From the NCBI GenBank assembly GCA_947496465.1, contig CANMCX010000001.1, forward strand, positions 310,001-374,000: a stretch of DNA of 64,000 nucleotides, in the 5' to 3' direction. Source of the stretch: Marinifilum_A sediminis (GTDB lineage: Bacteria; Bacteroidota; Bacteroidia; Bacteroidales; Marinifilaceae). The position numbers were made by a program, and so were the translations under genes. The number at the start of each line of letters is the position of its first letter. Position 1 is the first letter of the stretch. Positions 10,374 to 20,124 of the stretch are shown here, piece by piece. The notes under the pieces are model-generated. The model ran no database searches. It had not been told where the DNA came from and saw nothing but the letters and a program-made list of their open reading frames with translations.

Positions 10374-11690
10374 CTATAAACCACTAAAATCAATTCCCTC
10401 AAACATCATACTTGGAGTTTGCCACGAACGATTCGTTAATGGATCATTACCTACCGCTATCAACTGATTCCAAACGTCTTTATGATTTCCAGTAATATTC
10501 ATTCCAGAAACCGGATGAATTATTACCCCTTTCTTAACGTAAAATCCTTCAACACCAACTGAGAAATCTCCTGTTGCCGGATTGGAATTACCTCCATTAA
10601 AACCAGTAACCAAAATTCCCTCATCCATATCTTTGGTTAATCCTTCCAGATTTTTTGTGCCAGATTTGAAAATCAGATTCGAGGATGAACCTGTAGTAGG
10701 TTCCATTTCTAATTTCTTTCCATAGTAATCTCCAATGTAATAGGTACGAAGAACACCATTTTCTATAACAGCCATTTTTCTAGCTGCCAAACCATCACTA
10801 TCATACAATCGAGAGTTACGTCCAGATTCTATAAATGGATTGTCAGTAATCGTCAATAAATCTGTAGCGATTTTATGTCCAATTTTACCTTCTAAAAATG
10901 ATCTTTTTTGTTGAATATTATAGCCAAACAAAGGTTGAAGAAGAGAACTAAATACACGACCTACGGATCTGTTTTCAATCAACATTTCCATTTTCCCTGA
11001 TTTAATCTTCTTTGCTCCAATTTTCCTTAATGCGCGTTCAACTGCATATTTACCAACCCCTTCGCCTGATAGTTGATTCCAGAATCTGGCAGCATTGTAA
11101 TGATAATCACTCGGACGACTATCTCCTCCATTTATGGATGCACTTGCACTTACCGAGTAAGATGTTGATTCTTTAAATCCTTCAACACCATTACTCAAGA
11201 CCATATAACTGCGATAGGATCCATCACCATAAGATCCTGAAACCGTAATAATTCTATCATCCATTCCTATTGTTTCCGCCTCAACCTGCATCGCCAAATC
11301 AATCTTCTGACGAGGATCAATGGTGTCATAGCTTGAATCGAATAACTTCAGATCCTTCTCTTCTCCATCATAGCATAAATGGCGATCTGGCAGAGAGCGA
11401 TATTTATCTTCAGCTAAGTAATTGGTTCCTAATATAGCTTCTTTGATAAATCTCTCCAACTCATTCTTCTTTAATCGATTGGTAGAATGAGTAGAATATT
11501 TTCCATTCACATAGAGTTTAATACTTAATCCACTTTCTATGGATTCCTGTATTTTTTCTATTTTTTGTTTTCTTACTTCAACTTCGGATTCTTTAGAATC
11601 ATAAACCGAAACTGAAACTTCCTTGGCACCATTTTCAGTGGCATATTTGGATGCCCAATGGGCTAATTCCATTTTTTTATTGTCTTTCAT
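10374..11690 (-). CDS. TldE/PmbA-family metalloprotease subunit
   Basis: 438 residues of the PmbA/TldE half of the TldD-TldE heterodimer, which degrades unfolded or leader peptides inside its chamber. Family traits seen: the N-terminal EVSVSVYDSKESEVEVRKQKIE strand region, the middle GHKIATDLLTITDNPF segment and the C-terminal GFNGGNSNPATGDFSVGVEGFYVKKG motif. It lacks the HExxxH zinc motif, as TldE subunits do; that motif is in the partner upstream. The pair is spaced by 44 bases. The substrate is unknown. Confidence 0.88.
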   Translation of the reverse strand: MKDNKKMELAHWASKYATENGAKEVSVSVYDSKESEVEVRKQKIEKIQESIESGLSIKLYVNGKYSTHSTNRLKKNELERFIKEAILGTNYLAEDKYRSLPDRHLCYDGEEKDLKLFDSSYDTIDPRQKIDLAMQVEAETIGMDDRIITVSGSYGDGSYRSYMVLSNGVEGFKESTSYSVSASASINGGDSRPSDYHYNAARFWNQLSGEGVGKYAVERALRKIGAKKIKSGKMEMLIENRSVGRVFSSLLQPLFGYNIQQKRSFLEGKIGHKIATDLLTITDNPFIESGRNSRLYDSDGLAARKMAVIENGVLRTYYIGDYYGKKLEMEPTTGSSSNLIFKSGTKNLEGLTKDMDEGILVTGFNGGNSNPATGDFSVGVEGFYVKKGVIIHPVSGMNITGNHKDVWNQLIAVGNDPLTNRSWQTPSMMFEGIDFSGL

Positions 11691-11734
11691 CGAAACTTCT
11701 TTTTAATTGATAAAATGTTAACTCTAATGCTTTA

Positions 11735-13270
11735 TTAAGCATTAACACCACCAACGGTTAGCTTTGCAACCTTAATAGTTGGTAATCCCAACGAAACAGG
11801 TACACCTTGTCCACCTTTTCCACAGGTCCAAGTACCGCAGTCCATTTTAAAGTCGTTACCAACCATTTCAATGTGTCCTAAAGCTTCAGGACCATTACCA
11901 ATCAAGTTGATATCCTTAATAGGTTGTGTTATTTTACCATCTTCAATTAAATATCCAGCCTTCACATAGAACGTAAAATCACCAGCTCCGATTTGAACTT
12001 CTCCATTGGTAAATGAATCAACAAAAATACCTTCCTTCACACTTGAAATGATATCCTCTTTTGAGTGAGGACCATTTTCCATATAAGTATTTCTCATTCG
12101 TGGAAGCGGTGCATAACGGAAAGATTCTCTACGACCGTTACCTGTTGGATTTACCCCATAATGCTTAGCACTAATTCTATCGTGAATGTAACTTGTTAAT
12201 ACACCATTTTCAACCAATTTGGTCTTTTGTGTATCAATTCCTTCATCATCAATATTAACAGATCCTCTAATATTAGGATTTGTTCCATCATCAACAATTG
12301 TAACAAAGTCTTCACCAATTTTCTTGCCCATTTTATCAGCAAAAATTGACGTTTCCTTGCGATTAAAATCAGCCTCGAAAGCATGACCAATTGCCTCATG
12401 CAATAAAATACCAGAACTTCCTGCTGCCAAAACCACTGGCATTTCTCCTGCCTTTGGCTTACCTGCTAAAAACTGTCGTTTTGCACCAGTAACAATTTCA
12501 TTAGCCATTTCATCCAACAATTCTTCCTTCAAATATTCAAAACCAACTCTCATCGAACGTGAAGCACCAAAATCTTCTTTCTTATCTCCATCGATCATTA
12601 CTGCACTTGCATATAAGCTGAACATTGGTCTGTAATCAAAGCTTAAAACTCCTTCAGAGTTCGCAAATAGCATGTAACTAGAATCATCATTTAAATAAAC
12701 CTGAACCTTATCCACCTTATCATCTAGTGCGAAGATCTTGTCATTCAGTTTTTGTAAATATGGGATTTTCTGCTTGATGGAAACGTCTTCCCACGAAGTT
12801 TTAAAATTGTAATAATCAGGATGTACCTTCTCTGATAGATCCACAGCAGGGAAATTTTTGCTTTCATTGGCAATACTTGCAGCCGTTTTTGCTACTTTCA
12901 ACATTGCTTCTAAACTTACCTCTTCAGAAAATGCATAGCCGGTTTGATCACCCTTCAAAACCCTAACACCAACACCGTAATCAATATTTGAACCCGCACG
13001 ATTCACTTCATTATCCTGAAGACCAACATAGTTTGAAAGAGAGTGTTCGAAATACAAATCGCAATAATCTCCACCTCTTGATAAGGCTTCTGAAATCACC
13101 TTTTGTAGTATTTCTCTATCAACATTGAAATGAGCTAAGTACTCTTCCAATCCTGATTGTTCAGTAAGTCGATTACATCCCATACTTAAAAATGAGGGCA
13201 AAATCGCCATTCCTGCAAGAGAGACAGATCCTGTTCGGATAAACTCTCTTCTTGAAAATTCATTCTTCAT
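11735..13270 (-). CDS. TldD-family zinc metalloprotease, exported by Tat
   Basis: 511 residues from the chosen ATG. The catalytic HExxxH motif is present as HEAIGH in the stretch GILLHEAIGHAFEADF, with the C-terminal GAGDFTFYVKAGYLIEDGK block typical of TldD. The N-terminus carries a Tat-like signal (SRREFIRTGSVSLAGMAILPSFLSMGC) with a possible lipobox, which makes this a periplasmic or lipid-anchored form, unlike cytosolic E. coli TldD. The ATG at 13270 is preferred because it puts the twin-arginine near the N-terminus; an in-frame start at 13342 would add 24 residues. Its TldE partner lacks an obvious export signal, which is odd if they form a heterodimer. Confidence 0.85.
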   Translation of the reverse strand: MKNEFSRREFIRTGSVSLAGMAILPSFLSMGCNRLTEQSGLEEYLAHFNVDREILQKVISEALSRGGDYCDLYFEHSLSNYVGLQDNEVNRAGSNIDYGVGVRVLKGDQTGYAFSEEVSLEAMLKVAKTAASIANESKNFPAVDLSEKVHPDYYNFKTSWEDVSIKQKIPYLQKLNDKIFALDDKVDKVQVYLNDDSSYMLFANSEGVLSFDYRPMFSLYASAVMIDGDKKEDFGASRSMRVGFEYLKEELLDEMANEIVTGAKRQFLAGKPKAGEMPVVLAAGSSGILLHEAIGHAFEADFNRKETSIFADKMGKKIGEDFVTIVDDGTNPNIRGSVNIDDEGIDTQKTKLVENGVLTSYIHDRISAKHYGVNPTGNGRRESFRYAPLPRMRNTYMENGPHSKEDIISSVKEGIFVDSFTNGEVQIGAGDFTFYVKAGYLIEDGKITQPIKDINLIGNGPEALGHIEMVGNDFKMDCGTWTCGKGGQGVPVSLGLPTIKVAKLTVGGVNA

Positions 13271-13447
13271 AAAACTGTTTTTTAGGGTTTGGGTTTTCTT
13301 TGATTTCTTTGGCAGCAAAAAGTTACCACTTTTTATTGTCATAATAAAATATTAATTCCGAATAATTAAAATCAGTTTTAACTACCATTAGTTATCAATA
13401 GTTTTTATTATTTTTGATATTTAAATTAAAACCATATTCCCAATCTA

Positions 13448-15523
13448 ATGAAATACTTTATCAATTTTATAATCTTATTATTAATAGTTCACACTGGTAA
13501 TAGCCAAAATATAGAATATCCTACATGTAAAAAACATACAGTTATCGATACTTTTTTCAATGATTATCTTGTCCGTGATAATTACCGTTGGTTAGAAAAT
13601 GTAAGAACAGATAGTGTAATATCCTGGATCGAAGCGGAAAAAAAAATATCCAAAAAATTCCTTCAAAAAGCTTCTTCAAAATACAATTCGAAGGCAGCAA
13701 TAAAGAAATATTCATATATAGATGGTTTTTATGCCTCTAAAATAGGACAATACTACTTTTGCTATGGTCGCAGAAATAAACTAGCATCTTCAGGATTATA
13801 TATGGGTGACAGCTTTGATGATATTAATCAACTAATAGTAGATCCCAACTTCAAAAATAATGGGGATAAAGTTGATATTACCGGCTTTGATGTTTCGCTC
13901 GATTCTAAGAATTTGGCTTATATGATTAATCGAAATGGAACTGACTGGAGAGAGATTAAAGTTGTAGGTTTACCCTCTGGCGCCGAGAAGAAAGATCACT
14001 TAAAAGGGATTAAATATTCTTCTGTTGCCTGGAAAGGAAATGGTTTCTATTATTCCAAATACCCAAATTTAGGTGAGTTCTATGCAGCGGTTGGTGAAGA
14101 AGTTTACTATCATACTTTAGGTGATGATCAGAAAAATGACAAGTTAATTTTCAAAAGAAAAAATCCTTCTAATAAGTTTACATATCAAACCACCTCGGAT
14201 GAGCGTTATTTTATTTTAGAAGAAGAAACTGCCAATTATTTCAACTACTTTTTTATTGATTTTCATTCAGAAAAACCATTTCTACGACCATTGTTAATGA
14301 AACAAAGGTCAAACATCTCAATACTAGATAGTCAAGATAATGAATTGATAGCCATTACTGGTAAAAAATCAAATGGAGGTTCTGTTGTGGCTATTGATCC
14401 CTATAATCCATATAAATGGAGACAAATAATTCCACAAATTGAAAACGGTGTAATGCTAAATTGCATTCCAAAAATCGATCGTATTCTGGTAACTTACCAA
14501 AGTAATCAACATCCTATATTGAAAGTATTCGATTACTCTGGCAAGCAGCTTTTTAATATGAATTTCCCAAATGGCAGTTCGATTAGTGGTTTTGACGGGG
14601 AAAAAGAAGATGAAAATGTTATTTTCTACAGACAGCAATACACCATGCCATCCATTTCTTATCATTTCAATATCAAAACCTTTAAAATTGAATATGGTGA
14701 GGCGGTTAACATTACATTCAACTTTAAAAATTACATCACAAAATCGATTCAATATCCAGTTAATGACAGCATTAATGTTCCTATGAACCTGGTTTATAAA
14801 AAAGATTTAAAACTTGATGGTAATAATCCCTGTTTATTAAAAGCCTATGGAGGTTTTGGATCGATTTCAATGCCACACTTTGATCCAGGTATTGTTCACT
14901 TTATTGAAAAAGGTGGAGTTTATGCTTATGCCAATATTAGAGGAGGTGGAGATTTAGGTATTTCATGGTCTCGAGCAGGTAAGCGCCTAAACAAACAAAA
15001 TACCATTGATGATTTTAATGCTGCTGCTGAATACTTAATAAAAGAGGGATATTCTAAGCCTGAAAAAATGGCTTGTTCAGGAGGTTCACATGGAGGATTG
15101 ATAGTAGCTGCTGCAGCTATTCAACGTCCCGATTTATATGCAGCTGTAATCCCGGTTGTGGGCGTTACAGATATGATTCGATTTGAAAAATTTACAGTGG
15201 GTGCTCTACACATAGATGAGTTTGGTACAGTAAAAGACTCTTTGGATTTTACAAACCTGCTTAGTTACTCGCCTCTTCATAATATTAAGGAGGATGTAAA
15301 CTATCCGGCTATGTTGGTTATGACATCTGAAAATGATGATCGTGTTCCTCCATTGCATTCCTATAAATTTGTGGCTGAACTTCAAAACAGAAAAGTACAA
15401 ACAAATCCTATTCTTTTAAGAGTAGAAAAAAATGCTGGTCATCATGGTGGTATAAACATCTATTCTCGTGTTAACTTCACTGCCAATTTTTATGATTTTC
15501 TAATGAAAATATTAATGAAATAA
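13448..15523 (+). CDS. Prolyl oligopeptidase, S9A family (copy 1)
   Basis: 691 residues: signal peptide (about 1-19), N-terminal seven-blade propeller (about 25-420) and C-terminal alpha/beta hydrolase. The triad reads Ser547 in GGSHGG, Asp631 in ENDDRVPP and His665 in NAGHHGG. The opening YPTCKKHTVIDTFFNDYLVRDNYRWLE matches the family start Y-P-x-x-x-x-x-x-x-D-x-x-G-x-x-x-x-D-P-Y-R-W-L-E with small changes. Such enzymes cut short peptides after proline; export suggests the periplasm. It is the first of two plus-strand genes divergent from tldD, with a paralogue 30 bases downstream. Confidence 0.9.
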   Translation: MKYFINFIILLLIVHTGNSQNIEYPTCKKHTVIDTFFNDYLVRDNYRWLENVRTDSVISWIEAEKKISKKFLQKASSKYNSKAAIKKYSYIDGFYASKIGQYYFCYGRRNKLASSGLYMGDSFDDINQLIVDPNFKNNGDKVDITGFDVSLDSKNLAYMINRNGTDWREIKVVGLPSGAEKKDHLKGIKYSSVAWKGNGFYYSKYPNLGEFYAAVGEEVYYHTLGDDQKNDKLIFKRKNPSNKFTYQTTSDERYFILEEETANYFNYFFIDFHSEKPFLRPLLMKQRSNISILDSQDNELIAITGKKSNGGSVVAIDPYNPYKWRQIIPQIENGVMLNCIPKIDRILVTYQSNQHPILKVFDYSGKQLFNMNFPNGSSISGFDGEKEDENVIFYRQQYTMPSISYHFNIKTFKIEYGEAVNITFNFKNYITKSIQYPVNDSINVPMNLVYKKDLKLDGNNPCLLKAYGGFGSISMPHFDPGIVHFIEKGGVYAYANIRGGGDLGISWSRAGKRLNKQNTIDDFNAAAEYLIKEGYSKPEKMACSGGSHGGLIVAAAAIQRPDLYAAVIPVVGVTDMIRFEKFTVGALHIDEFGTVKDSLDFTNLLSYSPLHNIKEDVNYPAMLVMTSENDDRVPPLHSYKFVAELQNRKVQTNPILLRVEKNAGHHGGINIYSRVNFTANFYDFLMKILMK

Positions 15524-15553
15524 ACCTTCGTGATAACCTAAAATCAAAAAACA

Positions 15554-17629
15554 ATGAAATATCTGTTAATTGTTTGTTTTAGTATTTTGTTGATCTTTCA
15601 ATCATATTCTCAAAAAATTGAATATCCTCCTTGTCAGAAAAAAGAAGTAATTGACACTTTTTTCAACTATTTGCCGGTTAAAGATGATTACAGATGGTTA
15701 GAAAATGTTGAAAACTTCGAAGTGCAAACATGGGTGAAGGAACAAAATAAGCTCTTCAATAAATTTATTAGGAGTGGTACAACTAAATATAGGTGCAAAC
15801 ATGATTTAGACAGGTATTCTTGCACAGAGACCAATTACTCAGCTAAGCATGGAAAGTATTATTTCTCATATAAGATTAGAAATGGGCATGCAAGTGCAGG
15901 TTTATATTTTGGAGAAAAAACGGATGAAGTTTATGATCTTTTAGTTGATCCGAATTACAATACAAATGGGAAGAAAAAAAACATTCGAGGCTTCTCTGTT
16001 TCCAAGGATTCACAAAAGTTATGTTATTTAACAAGCGAAGATGGCTCTGACTGGATGGAAGCCAGGGTTATAAATTTACCCTCAGGCACAAAAAACAAAG
16101 ATCTAATTCAAGGTATAAAATATTCAACAGTAAAATGGTATCGCGATGGTTTTTTCTATTCTAAATACCCTTTCAATGGTAAATTTTCAGCTTCTGAAGG
16201 AGAAGAGGTTTACTATCACAAATTAGGTGAATTGCAAAGTCAAGACAAATTGATTTTTAAACGAAAAAACCCAAATGCCAGCTTTTCATATAAAGTCTCT
16301 TTCAATGAAAGATTTTTTGTTCTGGAAGAAGAGGTGTCAGATCATTTCAACTACTTTTTTATTGACTACGAATCAGAACAACCATATTTACGTCCTCTTT
16401 TAATGAAACAAGCTGAAGAACTTTCATTTATCGACAGTAATGATGGTAAATTCATTGTCAAAACATTTTTGAATAACAACTGTGGATCAGTAGTAGAAAT
16501 TGATCCATATGCTCCTTATCAGTGGCGTGAAATAGTTCCTGCCCATAGTGATGCCATTCTCACAAAGACTCGTGTAAAAGAAAATTGCATTTTATGTGTA
16601 TTTCAAACGGATCATCAACCCATTATAAAAATGTACGATTTCAACGGAAAAACATTGCACACAAAACCAATGCCAATCGCTAGCTCTGTTTATGGATTTG
16701 ATGGTCCTAAAAATGAAGAAAACCTAGTTTATTATAATGAATGCTATACCTTACCAAAAATTCAATACTATTTTAATATCAACACATTTGAAACTAAAAA
16801 TGGAGAAAAAACACATATTACATACCACTATAAAAACTATGAATACAAACTTTTAAAATACACTACTAAGGATGGTACAAAAGTTCCATTAACACTGGTC
16901 TATAAAAAAGGATTAAAATTGGATGGTAATAATCCAACTATTTTAAAAACTTATGGTGGCTTTGGTTCAATATCCACTCCTAAATTTGATCCTGGCATTG
17001 TCTATTTTATAGAACAAGGAGGACTTTTTGCATATGCAAATATTCGTGGTGGTGGATATTTGGGGTTTGAATGGGCTGAAGCTGGTAGAAGGTTAAATAA
17101 ACAAAACTCAATTAACGATTTCAATGAAGCTGCGGAATTCTTAATTGCTGAAAAATATACAAATCCAAAAAAATTAGCCATTACAGGAACTTCACATGGT
17201 GGCTTAATTGTCACAGCTGCCGCCATTCAGAGACCGGAATTGTATGCTGCAGTAATTCCAATAGTGGCAGTTACAGACATGTTAAGATTCGAAAAATTTA
17301 CTGTGGGTAGTTTTCATTTAGATGAATTTGGAACTGTTAAAGATTCTTTGGATTTTTTAAATTTAAGACAGTATTCACCTCTGCACAATATTAAAAAAGA
17401 GTTGAATTATCCTGCTATGTTGGTAATGACTTCTGAAAATGATGATAGAGTTCCTCCTTTTCATTCGTATAAATTTGTTGCTGCCCTTCAAAATAGATCG
17501 AGTCAAAAAAATCCTATTCTACTGAGGGTTGAACAAAACGCAGGACACGGCGGAGCCAATAGTAAAGTTACAGAAGTTGATAGTAAATCAGATATGTTTC
17601 GTTTTATTATGAAAGTTCTGACAAATTAA
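15554..17629 (+). CDS. Prolyl oligopeptidase, S9A family (copy 2)
   Basis: A paralogue of the preceding gene with the same length (691 residues) and the catalytic residues at the same numbers: Ser547 in GTSHGG, Asp631 in ENDDRVPP, His665 in NAGHGG. Signal peptide about 1-20 (MKYLLIVCFSILLIFQSYSQ). The nucleophile elbow is GTSHGG instead of GGSHGG in copy 1, a small but potentially meaningful change. The genes are 30 bases apart and clearly arose by tandem duplication followed by considerable divergence in the propeller. A bidirectional terminator follows. Confidence 0.9.
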   Translation: MKYLLIVCFSILLIFQSYSQKIEYPPCQKKEVIDTFFNYLPVKDDYRWLENVENFEVQTWVKEQNKLFNKFIRSGTTKYRCKHDLDRYSCTETNYSAKHGKYYFSYKIRNGHASAGLYFGEKTDEVYDLLVDPNYNTNGKKKNIRGFSVSKDSQKLCYLTSEDGSDWMEARVINLPSGTKNKDLIQGIKYSTVKWYRDGFFYSKYPFNGKFSASEGEEVYYHKLGELQSQDKLIFKRKNPNASFSYKVSFNERFFVLEEEVSDHFNYFFIDYESEQPYLRPLLMKQAEELSFIDSNDGKFIVKTFLNNNCGSVVEIDPYAPYQWREIVPAHSDAILTKTRVKENCILCVFQTDHQPIIKMYDFNGKTLHTKPMPIASSVYGFDGPKNEENLVYYNECYTLPKIQYYFNINTFETKNGEKTHITYHYKNYEYKLLKYTTKDGTKVPLTLVYKKGLKLDGNNPTILKTYGGFGSISTPKFDPGIVYFIEQGGLFAYANIRGGGYLGFEWAEAGRRLNKQNSINDFNEAAEFLIAEKYTNPKKLAITGTSHGGLIVTAAAIQRPELYAAVIPIVAVTDMLRFEKFTVGSFHLDEFGTVKDSLDFLNLRQYSPLHNIKKELNYPAMLVMTSENDDRVPPFHSYKFVAALQNRSSQKNPILLRVEQNAGHGGANSKVTEVDSKSDMFRFIMKVLTN

Positions 17630-17638
17630 TTCATAAAA

Positions 17639-17671
17639 AAAAGCGATATCTGTATTTCAGATATCGCTTTT
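17639..17671. terminator. Bidirectional terminator
   Basis: 14-bp perfect arms (AAAAGCGATATCTG / CAGATATCGCTTTT) with a 5-base loop between the convergent oligopeptidase and ilvA genes. A/T runs on both sides make it suited to both strands. Confidence 0.9.
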
Positions 17672-17693
17672 TCGATTGTTATAAACTATTCTC

Positions 17694-18959
17694 TCATACT
17701 ATAAACTGAAACAAATCAGTTTTATCATTTAGGTATTCAAAAACAAAGTTTCGCTCTGTCATTCTATTTTGCAACCTTTTTAAATCCTCTGGATACCGAA
17801 CTTCAATTCCTATTACAGCTGGTCCTTTTTCACGACTGCTTTTCTTGTAATATTCAAAATGAGTAATATCATCACTAGAATCTAAAACATCATTTACAAA
17901 TTCTTTTAAGGCTCCTGATCGCTGAGGAAAACGGACTATAAAATAATGCTTTAACCCCTCGTAAAGAAGACTGCGTTCCTTTATTTCCTCCATTCGGGTG
18001 ATGTCGTTGTTGCTTCCACTAAGAATACAAACTACATTTTTTCCTTTTAGTTTATCCGAGAGCAATTCAAGAGCTGCAATAGATAAAGCTCCTGCAGGTT
18101 CAGCAACAATTGCATCCTCGTTATACAGTCGTAAAATGGTGGAACAAATTAGTCCTTCAGGAACCACAATTACATCATCTAACACTTTTTGACAAACTCG
18201 CCAGGTAAGATTTCCTACCTTTTGAACTGCTGCTCCATCAACAAATCTATCTATACAATCCAATGAAACATTTTCACCTTTCTCAAAAGCCGTTTTCATA
18301 GAAGGAGCACCTTCGGGCTCTACTCCAATCATTTTGGTATTCGAGCTAAACTCTTTAATCCAAGCTCCTAAACCTGATGCTAATCCTCCACCTCCTATCG
18401 GAACTATGATATAATCAATTGGTTCGGTACATTCCTGTAATATTTCCAGACCAATAGTTCCCTGCCCTTCAATAATTTTTGGATCATCAAAAGGATGGAT
18501 AAATGTTTTTCCTTGTACTGCGGCATCTGCCACAGCCTTGTTCGAGGCATCATCAAAAGTATCTCCCGTAAGGATAATTTCAACGAACTCACCACCAAAC
18601 ATTTTTACCTGTTTTATTTTTTGTTTTGGAGTTGTTTCCGGCATGTAGATTACTCCCGAACAAGCCAATTTCTTACAAGAATAAGCAACACCTTGTGCGT
18701 GATTTCCTGCACTGGCACATACAATGCCCTTTGCCAATTTTTCTTTTGAAAGTCCTGATATCTTATTGTAGGCACCTCTTATTTTATAAGATCGTACAAC
18801 CTGTAAATCCTCTCGTTTCAACATGATATTGGAATCATATTTAAGCGAAAGGTTTAAATTTTGCAGAACTGGTGTTGTTTGAACTACTTCTTTAACCGTT
18901 CTACCTGCCTTTACGATATCCGACATTTTCGGATAATAGTGTTCTTGTTTTTCCGTCAC
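17694..18959 (-). CDS. ilvA: Threonine dehydratase (biosynthetic)
   Basis: 421 residues. The PLP lysine is Lys59 in SYKIRGAYNK; the glycine-rich phosphate loop is seen in SAGNHAQGVA, and the cofactor-binding serine in ILSGSNND. The C-terminal region (about 330-421) resembles the single ACT-like regulatory domain of the shorter IlvA class, so feedback control by isoleucine is likely. It makes 2-oxobutyrate from threonine, the first dedicated step to isoleucine. It is the last gene of the leu unit, 85 bases after leuB, which places isoleucine precursor supply under the same control as leucine synthesis. Confidence 0.93.
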   Translation of the reverse strand: MTEKQEHYYPKMSDIVKAGRTVKEVVQTTPVLQNLNLSLKYDSNIMLKREDLQVVRSYKIRGAYNKISGLSKEKLAKGIVCASAGNHAQGVAYSCKKLACSGVIYMPETTPKQKIKQVKMFGGEFVEIILTGDTFDDASNKAVADAAVQGKTFIHPFDDPKIIEGQGTIGLEILQECTEPIDYIIVPIGGGGLASGLGAWIKEFSSNTKMIGVEPEGAPSMKTAFEKGENVSLDCIDRFVDGAAVQKVGNLTWRVCQKVLDDVIVVPEGLICSTILRLYNEDAIVAEPAGALSIAALELLSDKLKGKNVVCILSGSNNDITRMEEIKERSLLYEGLKHYFIVRFPQRSGALKEFVNDVLDSSDDITHFEYYKKSSREKGPAVIGIEVRYPEDLKRLQNRMTERNFVFEYLNDKTDLFQFIV

Positions 18960-19044
18960 GTTTCCCCCTTGATTAAACAGCCATCAGCTTTCAGCATATT
19001 CCTTTGGCTGATAGCTGACTGCTCTACGCTGTCAACATTTTAAC

Positions 19045-20115
19045 TTACGCTTTCTCTATATATCCAGCCAACCAATCCCCAACCTCTGATGTTGAGTAAG
19101 ATTTCTTGTCATCAGCTATATCTTCTGTAACAATACCAGCTTCTAATGATTGATCAATGGCTTCACGAATCAAAGCACCTTCTTTCATCATACCAAATGC
19201 ATATTCGAACATCATGGCCGCAGAAAGCACAGTAGCGCAAGGATTGGCAATATTTTTACCTGCAGCTTGCGGATAAGAACCATGAATTGGCTCAAATACT
19301 GAAGTATGAACTCCAATTGATGCCGATGGTAACATTCCCATTGATCCTGAAATCACACTCGCCTCATCAGTTAGGATATCTCCAAACATGTTTTCTGTTA
19401 CCATCACATCGAAACGCTTTGGCCAGGTAATAATTTGCATCGCAGCATTATCTACAAACATATATTCTACTTCAATATCAGGAAATTCAGGCTCGATTCT
19501 CTGAGCAGTTTCTCTCCACAATCTTGAGGTTGCCAATACATTTGCCTTATCAACAATAGTTAGTTTTTTTCTACGCTTACCTGCATATTCAAACCCTAAA
19601 CGCACAATTCGCTCTATTTCTCCTGCTGTATAAACACAAGAATCGAAGGCGGTTTGTCCATCTTCGCTTCTCCCTTGCGGGCGACCAAAATAAATACCAC
19701 CCGTTAACTCACGAATACACATAAAATCAGCACCATCAACCAATTCGGTTTTCAATGGTGATTTGTGAATCAGTGATTTAAAAGTATTTACCGGACGAAG
19801 ATTGGCATACAAACCCAATTTTTTACGCATTGCCAAAAGTCCCTGTTCCGGGCGTACTTTAGCGGAAGGATCATTATCGAACTTAGGATCTCCAATTGCT
19901 CCAAAAAGTACGGCATCTGACTGCATACACAATTCATGTGTTTCTGCAGGATAAGGATCACCAACCTGATCAATTGCTGTTGCACCTACCAGTGCTTCGG
20001 TATATTCGAAGTCGTGACCAAATTTCTTGCATATTGCATCGGTTACCTTTTTTGCTTGAGCCACTATTTCAGGTCCAATACCATCTCCTGCTAATACTGC
20101 TATTTTATAAGTCAT
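19045..20115 (-). CDS. leuB: 3-isopropylmalate dehydrogenase
   Basis: 356 residues, the normal length. Family motifs: AVLAGDGIGPEIV at the start, LRPVNTFKSL, the substrate/metal segment ELTGGIYFGRP, DKANVLATSRLWRE, and MFGDILTDEASVISGSMGMLPSASIG near the metal-binding aspartates. It oxidises 3-isopropylmalate (and, if a citramalate route exists, erythro-3-methylmalate) with NAD. It starts 9 bases after the synthase gene upstream, so the two are probably translated together. Confidence 0.95.
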   Translation of the reverse strand: MTYKIAVLAGDGIGPEIVAQAKKVTDAICKKFGHDFEYTEALVGATAIDQVGDPYPAETHELCMQSDAVLFGAIGDPKFDNDPSAKVRPEQGLLAMRKKLGLYANLRPVNTFKSLIHKSPLKTELVDGADFMCIRELTGGIYFGRPQGRSEDGQTAFDSCVYTAGEIERIVRLGFEYAGKRRKKLTIVDKANVLATSRLWRETAQRIEPEFPDIEVEYMFVDNAAMQIITWPKRFDVMVTENMFGDILTDEASVISGSMGMLPSASIGVHTSVFEPIHGSYPQAAGKNIANPCATVLSAAMMFEYAFGMMKEGALIREAIDQSLEAGIVTEDIADDKKSYSTSEVGDWLAGYIEKA

Positions 20116-20124
20116 TGTTGTTTA

